Below are positions 56,137 to 64,000 of a DNA stretch of 64,000 nucleotides, in pieces. The translations under genes and the position numbers were made by a program. The notes under the pieces were generated by a model. It did not search any database. It was not told the DNA's origin and was given only the letters and a program-made list of their open reading frames with translations. Numbering within the stretch: the first letter of the stretch is position 1; every line of letters begins with the position of its first letter. The stretch comes from Musa acuminata AAA Group (Eukaryota > Streptophyta > Magnoliopsida > Zingiberales > Musaceae): contig NC_088345.1 of NCBI RefSeq assembly GCF_036884655.1, positions 20,233,001 to 20,297,000 of the forward strand, written 5' to 3'.

Positions 56137-58135
56137 TGTTAGGATCGAGAGCACTAAGAGGGGGGGGTGAATTAGTGCAGCGGAAATCTTTCAGCGATTA
56201 AAAATGAAAGCTGCGTTCGTTCGAGAAAAACTATTTTGATGCAAAAGCCGATTCTTATGATTAAGTACAGTTTACGTCTAAACACAGTTTGCGTCTAAGC
56301 GCAGTTTACGCAGTTTACGTCTAAATGCAGTTTGTGTCTAAATGCAGTTTGCGTCTAAATGCAGATTGCGACTAAGCACAGTTTGCATCTAAGTGTAGTT
56401 TGCGTCTTAGGCTCAGATTGCGTCTAAGCGCAGTTTGCGTCTAAGCGCAGATTGCACCGAAGCTCAGATTGCGTCTAAGTGCAGTTTGCGTTTAAGCGTA
56501 GTTTGCCTCTTAAGCGCAGATTGCGTGTAAGCGCAGTTTGCGTCTAAACACAATTTTACGTCAAAACGTAGATTCGGAAAGATTTGAACTTAGACACTCG
56601 TTCGTAAAAGCGCAGAAGTCAGTTTGCAGTTATAAATGGAATGTAAACGTAAACTGCAGAGAAACTCGTTCGTAAAAGCGCAGAAATCAGTTTGCAGTTA
56701 TAAACAGAATCAAGACGGAAACGTAAACTGCAATGTAGAGATCGTACGAAAACACCGATTTACGTCTGAATGCAGATTCGGAAAGAACAGAACTTAGAGA
56801 CTCGTTCGTAAAAGTGCAGAGGGCAGTAGCTATGTAGGAGGTTTGCAGTAATGATAAAGTGCTCAAAGTAAAAGCAAACCAGAGATTTAGAGTGGTTCGG
56901 TCAGTCTTGACCTACTCCACTTTTGGCTTCCTCCACCGACGAGGTCACCGACGTCAACTAGAGGCCTTCCTTCAATAGGCGAAGGCCAACTGCCCTTTTA
57001 CAGTTTCACTCCTTTTGACGGGCTCAGGAGACAACCCTTACAGAACCTTTCTCTCCTCTCTTTACAACTTAAGACTTGAAGAACAGAAAGAGGAGAACTT
57101 TTGGACTTTTACACAAATTTGAGCTCTTAGAATCACAGAAAAGATCAAGAATTCGGTGTAGGTCTGTGTCTCTTCATTGTTGAACGGGTGGGGTATTTAT
57201 AGGCCCCAACCCAGTTCAAATTTGGAGCTCAAAACGATCAAATCCCGGAATTCCGGGATCAGGCGGTTGCTCCTCCTGACTGGGGCGGTTGCACCGCCTG
57301 GCAGAGCTCGAAGACTGAGCCTTTGGGCGGTGCCACCTCTGTTAGGGGCGGTTGCACCTCTCTGCCAGAGCTCGAAGACCGAGCTCAAGCGGTTGCACCG
57401 CTTGACTCGAGAGGTTGCATCGCTTGGCAGAGCTCGAAACTTGAGCTCTAGCGGTGCTACCTCCTGACAGAGGATGTTGCACCGCCCAGTCTCGCTCAGA
57501 GACGGAGCCCGGGGCGGTGCCACCTCTTGGCTGGAGCGGTTGCACCTCCCAGTCTCGCTAGGAGACATAGCCTGGGTGGTGCTACCTCCCTGCCTGGGCG
57601 GTTGCACCTCCCACAACAACTTGGGTCCGAATGGGCTGAACCATTCGACCCAATTTGAGTTTTTTCAGGGGCCCAATTGCCCCAGGATTAAGCTAATGGG
57701 ATCACCTCCCATTTCTAACTTAATCAAAGTGCTAACTATGATTATTTCCTAAGACATATTCTGCAGCTTGCTTCAGTGCGTCACTCGCTTCTTCCGGCGA
57801 GTTTTCGGCGAACTTCCGTCGATCATCAGATGAACCCTCGGTGATGCTCTTGCGACTTCCGGTAAACTCATGGACTGCGACGATCCACTTGGCAAGTTCC
57901 GACGAGCTCCTTTGGCAAGCTTCTGGACTTCTCAGATTTGTTCCCGCAGAACCTCCGACGACTGTCCGAACTTCCGTCGAGCTCTCGAACTCCCAATGTG
58001 ATCATTGTCATGACTCCGGCACAACTCCTACTGCATGTCTTACTTTCATCGTAGTTAATCCTGCACACTTATCTCAACACATACATTAGACAACAAATGA
58101 TAATTGACTTCATCATCAAAATCCGAGATTCAACA
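56137..58135 (-). repeat. Element K 5' LTR
   Basis: 1,999 bp. 17-bp array at 56265-56570, TATA complement at 57194-57201, palindromes at 57250-57620, right edge GATTCAACA followed by TSD CTAAG. Confidence 0.94.
57194..57620 (-). promoter_or_regulatory. U3 palindromes and TATA box, K 5' LTR
   Basis: TATTTATA, then boxes such as GGCGGTTGCACCGCC and AGCGGTTGCACCGCTT over 370 bp. This LTR would drive K's own RNA. Confidence 0.75.
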
Positions 58136-58140
58136 CTAAG

Positions 58141-58553
58141 GGAGGTGTGAGAGGGATACCTTATAAAAGAGGTTTGTAAAAGGTTGTCTCCTAAACCTAT
58201 AAAAAGGAGAAGAGGGGTATAAAAGGTGGTTAGTCTTCGCCTATTGAAGGAGGACTGATAGTGGATGCCGGTGGCCTTGACGGAAGAGGAATCGGTGGAG
58301 TGGATGTAGGTCACAACGACCGAACCACTATAAAAATCTGGTTTGCATTTTTCTTAAGAAATTTACTTTAACTACAAATCACTTTACTTGCTTTACATCC
58401 ACTATGCTCTTCTGTGCACTTTCAAAGTTATTACCTTTAAGAATAGATTTTTCGTCGGAAACAGATTTAATCGCAACGAAGTTTTGAACCGACGTAATTT
58501 TTACCACTGCCCTAATTCACCCCACCCTCTTAGTGCCGACTCTTTTCCTAATT
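58141..58553 (+). repeat. Element E 3' LTR, last piece
   Basis: Completes E's 3' LTR after K. Ends TTTTCCTAATT where the 5' copy has CCTAACA; TSD GGCAG follows. Confidence 0.88.
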
Positions 58554-58558
58554 GGCAG

Positions 58559-59616
58559 TACCACCACCTGTAGCACTGACACTAACACTGACACTGGGTG
58601 GTACCATCGCCTAGTCTGGTGGTACCACCACCCAGTCTAGCGGTACCACCGCTTGATAGTCTCTCAGAGATTGTGTTTGGATGGTACCACTGCTTGATAG
58701 TCTCGGAGACTGAGTCTGGGTGGTACCATTGGCCAGACTGGCGGTATCACCGCCTGACACAGTCTCGAAGACTGTGCCACATCGGTTCCACCTGTTGGGT
58801 CACTGTTTGGGCCTTGCACTTGGCCCAACACAGCCCAAACTTAGGCCCAATTGACCCGATAGCCCAATTCTAACCAAATTATATGCTAACTATAAATTTT
58901 AAGACATTTACTAAGGTAAATAAGTCCATAAGTCTAGGTTTCTTCCAGCAAGCTTCCAGCAATCTTCCAGCAAACTTCCGACGATCTCTTGGTAATATTC
59001 CAGCAGACTCCCGATAAGCTCCTAGACTTCACGACGATCTTCTTGGTGAGTTCCGATGAGCTTCTTTGGCAAGCTCCTAGACTTCTCGGTCAATTCCGGT
59101 AGAACTTCCGACGAATGTCTAGACTTTCGACGAACTCTCGAACTCCCAACGAAATCTTGTTCTTGACTCCGGGACTTTAGTTTGCTTTATACCTTGCTAT
59201 CATAGTTAATCCTGCACACTTAAAGCCTACTTCGATCTAGACAATTATTATAAGGCTTAAATCAAATGTTGGCTGGCCTATCATTGGTTCATAGGCACTT
59301 CATCCGATTCTTCGACGCATCGTCCTATCTTGCAGCCTATTGCCCAATCGGCCAGTTGACCTCTGTAACTCTGATTTCCTTGGTGTAATTTCTTCTCTTC
59401 TTGGCTTGATGCCCGAACCCATGGCCCGAAGCCTTCTATCGATACGTCGACCGATCTTTCGGCTCGATGTCTAATCTTTTGACATGTTTCTCTCTGGCCC
59501 AACATGATTCTTTCTACTTTAATTGTCTCTTCCAGATCGAAGCTTCATGCGTCACTCAAAATGTAGATTAAATAAACACTATCAATTGGTTTCATCATCA
59601 AAATTCGAGATTCAAC
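58559..59616 (-). repeat. Element D 5' LTR, U3 side
   Basis: Continues 22453-22727. Palindrome boxes at 58600-58780; right edge GATTCAACA, then TSD TTAGA. Confidence 0.88.
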
Positions 59617-59698
59617 ATTAGAAAGAGAAGAATGATGCTTTTTTATTTTTTTAATTTTTATTTACTAACTAATTTAAAAAATAACTCATTAAAAGGCA

Positions 59699-60651
59699 TC
59701 AAGTAATTTCAAAATAAAGTAAAGAGGGTTTGGTTACCTCATCGTCAAAAACCATTAAGGCATAGTTCGCCACCTTGTCTTTGTTGGTTTGCTAATCATC
59801 ATCGGATGAGCTCGATTCATCCCAAGCGACCTTGAATACTTTCTTCTTTTTGACAATTTCTTTTTAAGTTTATTTTTATTCTTTAATTCTTGTTTCATGA
59901 ACTTTTTAAGCTTTATAATCAAGAGTTCAAAATCATCATCACTTAAGCTTTCTCTCGAGTGGTCTTCATTTGTTCTAAGTGCCAAATTCTTCCTGTTCTT
60001 TGGAAGGTTATTTTCAAGCTCTTCATGAGCCATACAACTTATTTCATAGGTCATTAATGACCCAATCAGTTCTTTAATGGGAAAATGGTCCAAGTCCTTT
60101 TATTCTTGTATTGCTGTGATTTTAGGATCTCAACTTTTTGGAAGGGATCTTAATATCTTGTTAATAAGTTCAAAATTTGAAAAACATTTGTCAAGAGCTT
60201 TTATACAAAATTTGACAACATCCGTAAAACGGGTGTACATGTCAACAATAGTTTCACTTGATTTTATACAAAACAACTCAAAATTATGCATCAAAAGATT
60301 ATCTTTAGAATCTTTTACCCTACTTGTGCCTTCGTGTGTGATTTCGAGTGTATGCCAAATGTCAAAAGCTGTTTCGCAAATAGAAACTCGATTGAATTCA
60401 GTTTTATCTAAAGCACAAAACAAGACATTCATAGCCTTGACATTTAAAGAGAAAGTATTCTTTTCCAACTCATTCTAATCATTCATTGGAAGAGAAGACC
60501 TTTCAAATCTATTTTCAACAATATTCCATAAATCAAGGATTAAGGAAAGCAAGAAAACTATCATCCGAATTTTTTAATAAGTGTAGTCTGTCCTATTGAA
60601 CATGGGAGGATAAACGATAGAAAAGCCCTCTTGAAAGCCGAAAAGAACCAT
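59699..60651 (-). pseudogene. Element B gag, full-length degenerate copy
   Basis: ATG at 60651 region (MVLFGFQEG-type start) to a TGA near 59699. Clear blocks: 'KTEFNRVSICETAFDIWHTLEITHEGTSRVKDSK' (in 60130-60468), then LMTYEIS, LPKNRKNLALRTNEDHS. After 'KKLSKRR' it passes directly to the WDES-type tail without a CCHC knuckle, as in A, D and E. Several stops and frame changes. Confidence 0.83.
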
Positions 60652-60686
60652 TTCTCTTGGTTGTTAAGCCAAACGAGAGAAAACGT

Positions 60687-60699
60687 GGCTCTAATACCA
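60687..60699 (-). other. Primer-binding site of element B
   Basis: GGCTCTAATACCA: complement of the Met-tRNA PBS with one G-to-A change. Confidence 0.88.
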
Positions 60700-60701
60700 A
60701 C

Positions 60702-61974
60702 TGTTAGGATCGAGTCGGTAATAAGAGTGGGGGGTGAATTAGTGCAGCAGATAAAAATATCAGTTTTGAAAATCTTCATATGATAAAATTTGATTCCGAT
60801 GAAAACCATATCGTTTTTCTTGAATGAGTAGAGAAGAGAGGAATAGACAGTTTGTAATGAAGTAAAGTTGAATGTAGTAAAGAGATAAAGTAGTAAGGAA
60901 TGAACACACCAAAATTTATAGTGGTTCGGTCGTCGTGACCTACATCCACTCCACCGATTCCTCTTACGTCGAGGCCACTAACATCCACCAACAATCTTCC
61001 TTCAATAGGCGAAGATCAACTACCCTTTTATACCCTTCTTCTCCTTTTCATAAGTTTAGGAGACAACATTTACACCCCCCACTACCTCCTCTCTTAAGCT
61101 TCACCAACATTTAGAGCTTTGAGAGGGGTTCTCACAAGATTACAATAGTATTTTTCTTTTTTTTTGCTCTCAATTCTTATGTATGTTAACCAAGGATGGG
61201 TATTTATAGGCCTTAAGTGGATTCAAACTTAAAGCCTAAAAGTATCTCATCCCTGATTTTTCGGGTACTAGCGGTACCACCGCTTGTGTTGGGCGGTACC
61301 ATTGCTTGCAGTAATGACACTAGGTGGTACCACCACCTAGTCTGGCAGTACCACTGCCTAGGAGACTATATACTGCCTAACAGTCTCGAAGATTGAGTTT
61401 GGGTGGTACCACCATCTGACACAATCTCGGAGACTATGCCACTGATGGTTCCACTAGTTTAGGTCACTGTTTGAGCCTTTCACTTCGCCCAACACAACCC
61501 AAACTTGGGCCTAGTTGGCTCCTAATTAAGTTGGTATAATTATATTCTAAACTGACTCAATTAGACTCTAAATTAATTTGATCTAGACATAATCGATTAC
61601 AAGCGAATCTTATGTTATCTGGCATGTCATTAGTTCTTCCGGCGCTTTGTCCGATCCTTCGACGCATCATCCTCTCCTTCGACGTATTGCCCAATCAACA
61701 TGTTGTCTTCTCGCAACATCTGATCTCCTTAGCGCAATGTCCGATTTTCTTGGCCTGATGCTTGAATTCACAAACCGAAGCCTTCAGCCGATACGTCGAT
61801 CGATCCTCCAGTCCGATGTCCAATCTTCTGATATGTTTGCTCCGTCCCAACGTATGATTTCTCCTGCTTTAATCGATTTACCTTTTCTGATCGAAGCTAG
61901 TCTTGCATCACTTAAATGCACATTTGATGATAAACACATCAATTGATTTTATCATCAAAATCCGAGATTCAACA
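60702..61974 (-). repeat. Element B 5' LTR
   Basis: 1,273 bp, TGTTAGGATCGAG to GATTCAACA. TATA complement at 61201-61208, palindromes at 61265-61450. The TSD to its right would be ACTGC (61975-61979). Confidence 0.9.
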
Positions 61975-62319
61975 ACTGCCTCCATCATTTGGATGGGTAC
62001 ACAATACACAAGTTTGCCCGGTTATCTCGATGTCCCGCTCATGTACCCTATGATATAGATTATTTAGAGTTTGTGTTTAAAGGTGAATCAGTCTCATTAT
62101 CATGATCTCATCATAATCCGATTTCCATTGCACAGATCCATGGACATCATAATATATATTCATGCAACAAGCAATATAAAGTGATAAAATATCAAATAAT
62201 ATAATAAGCAAAAAGAGTGTGTGTCATGTCACATGTGCCATCACTCACATAATTGGCTTGTAGGGCACCTATGACTAGCAATATACCACTTGACCTAAAG
62301 TGATCACATATGTGTCTAA
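61975..62319. other. Unassigned sequence between B and LTR L1
   Basis: No ORF and no similarity to the other elements here. Presumably the DNA B inserted into, perhaps interior of the L-family element. Confidence 0.5.
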
Positions 62320-62694
62320 TGTAAGGAAATCTAAGGGTGACATCACATGCGTAGTGGAAGAACAAAAAATAAAGACCCCAAATTTCCTAAAAAGGTGTTC
62401 AGTGTGGAGATTTGTGCATAAAATTCATGAAACTAAAAACCACATGTGAGATAGTTGTGTTACCTAGGGAGATCATATATCCTTAAATCCCTATAGATTT
62501 ATAGGAGAGGATGAATGAGGTCAAGCGTCATCTTCTCTAGTAGTGATCCCTATAGTAGGGCTACAATGACGCTCCTCGAATCACTATCGAAATCTCCACG
62601 CTCGATATCAGAGAAGGAGAAGAGGAGAGGAGAATAGGAGGTGGCAACCAAGAAATCTCTAGTCTATGAGTGTTTGTTTCCCTCCTATTCATAG
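62320..62694 (-). repeat. LTR L1: older, partial copy of a different LTR family
   Basis: Starts TGTAAGGAAATC and parallels the copy at 62695 (shared 'gaagaacaaaaaataaa', 'gttacctagggagatc', 'gtagtgatcc' text) with clear divergence. It breaks at TATTCATAG, the TATA position of the family, where L2 inserted. Orientation is inferred from the TATA complement. Confidence 0.7.
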
Positions 62695-64000
62695 TGTTGG
62701 GAAATCTTGGGGGCGACATCATATGCGCAGCGGAAGAACAAAAAATAAAATCTCCAATTCTCAAAGATATGTTCGTCATCGAGTGAAGATTGGTGTGTAA
62801 AAGTCGATAAAATAGAAAACCACGTGAGATAGATTATGTTACCTAGGGAGATCGTATATCCCTGAATCCTTACAGATCTCTAGGAGAGGGTGAAGGAGGT
62901 CAAGCACCCTCCTCTCTAGAAGTGATCCACACAATAGGGCTGCGATGATGCTCCTCAAAACTATAGGCCTGCTCTGAGGCGAAGAGGGGGAGGAGAATAG
63001 GAGAAGCAACCAAAAAGCTATAGCCTAGGAATCACTAGTTCTCTCCTATTTATAGAGGTCCCCTATCAACTTAACCCTAATGGATCCTCCCCTATTAGGT
63101 ATTGGATCTCCATCCAACTACCCAAGTCTCTTAGATTAGTGGATCTCTATTCAATAATCTCTCATAGGCTCTTATTGTATCTCATCCATATGATCCAATA
63201 ATTCAGAGACTTATTAGCTATTAAATAACATAGGGCCTCCGACAGATATCTCATATCTGAACCTCTACTCATCGCAATGCCTACCATATGTGTGTGACCC
63301 TCTAGGTTCAATATTGAGCTGGCCGTGAGTCATACCTGTCAGAACTCCTTCTGGCATAGTGAATTATTATCTTCATAATAATTCACTCAACTCATCGACT
63401 ACGGATGTACTAGGCCACTACGTCGTAGTCTTTAGATGATGTAAGGAAATCTAATCCATTAGACCAGTCTATCCTCATTTATCATATATTTATAGTCCTT
63501 CATCTATCTAATATTCTAAAGAATGTATACCGTATACTATCAAACCCATATGATTTCTAATCGAGTCTTTCTCTAATTGGATTCTCCTAAAGAACTCTTT
63601 CTCTCTCAATCCGAATGACCCTGGCCAGGGATTTGTTTGAGCAAGAACACATGAGACATTTCTCTCATGACACCGAGAATGAATGATCCTCTTTCGATAC
63701 TCAATAGCCCTCGTAAGGTTGACTACCACTCTCGATGACTGGTTGTGTTAGATCTGGGATATCCAAACCTATAAGTCTAGTATCAAATAATAGAGTACTC
63801 ATATAGGACATCCTTGGTGTCTCAAGTCTATGAAACATATACACCATTGGGATTGCAGAATCGCTATTTGACAATAAGACATCATTAACTATACAACATT
63901 CCGTAAGTGGATCAATTAGGGAACTCATTCTCCAATAAGCACTTGTATTATATCTCTAGTGTCCCCACACGAGCAGCTCTGAGACTAGCTGCATCCATTA
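62695..64000 (-). mobile_element. LTR L2, truncated by the window edge
   Basis: Begins TGTTGGGAAATC with 'gcgcagcggaagaac' close behind. A TATA complement (TATTTATA) is at 63047-63054, and it then has about 950 bp of unrelated U3-like text to the window end. Left TSD candidate CATAG (62690-62694). No palindrome clusters of the Sirevirus type. Lineage not determined; small ORFs here are not supported. Confidence 0.65.

Larger units (their letters stand above)
49183..58135 (-). mobile_element. Element K: Sirevirus with gag and a captured gene in place of pol
   Basis: Minus strand, TSD CTAAG (49178-49182 and 58136-58140), LTRs 1,987 and 1,999 bp. Order on the minus strand: 5' LTR, PBS, gag, protease stub (to about 54352), foreign segment with promoter and ORF (about 54351-52200), RNase H tail (52189-52084), non-coding DNA, PPT, 3' LTR. 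Integrase, RT and most of RNase H are missing, replaced by about 2.1 kb of unrelated DNA. Complete LTRs and a clean TSD show it inserted as an RT product, so it used enzymes from another element or lost pol after insertion. Confidence 0.92.
22728..58553 (+). mobile_element. Element E: gag-only Sirevirus-like retrotransposon carrying five further insertions
   Basis: Plus strand, TSD GGCAG (22723-22727 and 58554-58558). Its 5' LTR is 22728-22813 plus 24914-26371. The interior is 26372-26392, 28718-28976 and 43060-46524. The 3' LTR is 46525-46807, 48344-49182 and 58141-58553. The stripped LTRs are about 1,544 and 1,535 bp. The interior is about 3.7 kb: gag without a knuckle, no pol, then the conserved non-coding region. 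F, G, H, J and K inserted into it, each with its own matching TSD. Confidence 0.9.
17776..59616 (-). mobile_element. Element D: gag-only Sirevirus-like retrotransposon whose 5' LTR is split by element E
   Basis: Minus strand. Pieces: 3' LTR (17776-19342), interior (19343-22452) and 5' LTR (22453-22727 plus 58559-59616). TSD TTAGA at 17771-17775 and 59617-59621 shows that LTR pieces 36 kb apart belong to one insertion. The interior is 3.1 kb with gag only. The E insertion is flanked by GGCAG. Confidence 0.88.
5975..61974 (-). mobile_element. Element B: outermost gag-only Sirevirus-like retrotransposon, interrupted by A, C and D
   Basis: Minus-strand element whose pieces are 3' LTR (5975-6607), PPT side (6608-6632), interior (14734-17775 and 59622-60701) and 5' LTR (60702-61974). 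The pieces join at the TSDs of C (GACAA) and D (TTAGA), which proves they were once contiguous. The interior, about 4.1 kb after removing insertions, has one full-length degenerate gag, a second partial gag and no pol. The left end of its 3' LTR is beyond element A, outside the window. Confidence 0.85.

Noticed and set aside
61975..64000. Possible host gene or endogenous pararetrovirus at the right edge
   Set aside because: No open frame above about 75 codons with family similarity; the 62320-64000 part behaves as nested LTRs.

Overview
This window is repeat-filled nuclear DNA of a flowering plant. No single-copy host gene, tRNA, rRNA or CRISPR array was found. Almost every base belongs to LTR retrotransposons. 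Most are Ty1/copia elements that I assign to the Sirevirus (SIRE/Maximus) lineage: UBN2-type gag, a [10 protein letters not shown] protease motif, an initiator-Met-tRNA primer-binding site (PBS), 1.2-2.3 kb LTRs with palindrome-rich U3 regions, and extra polypurine tracts. One Ty3/gypsy chromovirus-like element is also present. The host species cannot be read from the sequence; a monocot is only a guess.

Matched 5-bp target-site duplications (TSDs) resolve a nest up to six levels deep. Letters are mine. B (minus strand, 5975-61974) is the oldest container. A (plus, 463-5974) lies in B's 3' LTR. C (plus, 6633-14728, TSD GACAA) and D (minus, 17776-59616, TSD TTAGA) lie in B's interior. Z (LTR end, 1-457) lies in A's 5' LTR. 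E (plus, 22728-58553, TSD GGCAG) lies in D's 5' LTR. Inside E are solo LTR F (22814-24908, TCGAT), solo LTR G (26393-28717, CATAT), full element H (28977-43054, GAATG), solo LTR J (46808-48338, AATAG) and element K (49183-58135, CTAAG). H contains the gypsy element I (31125-36395, CTTGG/A). Right of B are about 340 unassigned bases and then another LTR family (L), with one copy inserted in the TATA box of another.

Functionally there are three groups. C and H carry the full gag-pol gene set, but both are broken. A, B, D and E share one design: a gag lacking the zinc knuckle, no pol, and 2-3 kb of conserved AT-rich non-coding DNA. This looks like a gag-only, non-autonomous family moved in trans. 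K keeps gag, but nearly all of pol is replaced by a captured segment carrying a different open reading frame (ORF) with its own palindrome-plus-TATA promoter. The observations I consider most worth following are the K cargo gene, the gag-only family, and an in-frame amber stop at the gag/protease boundary shared by C, H and K.
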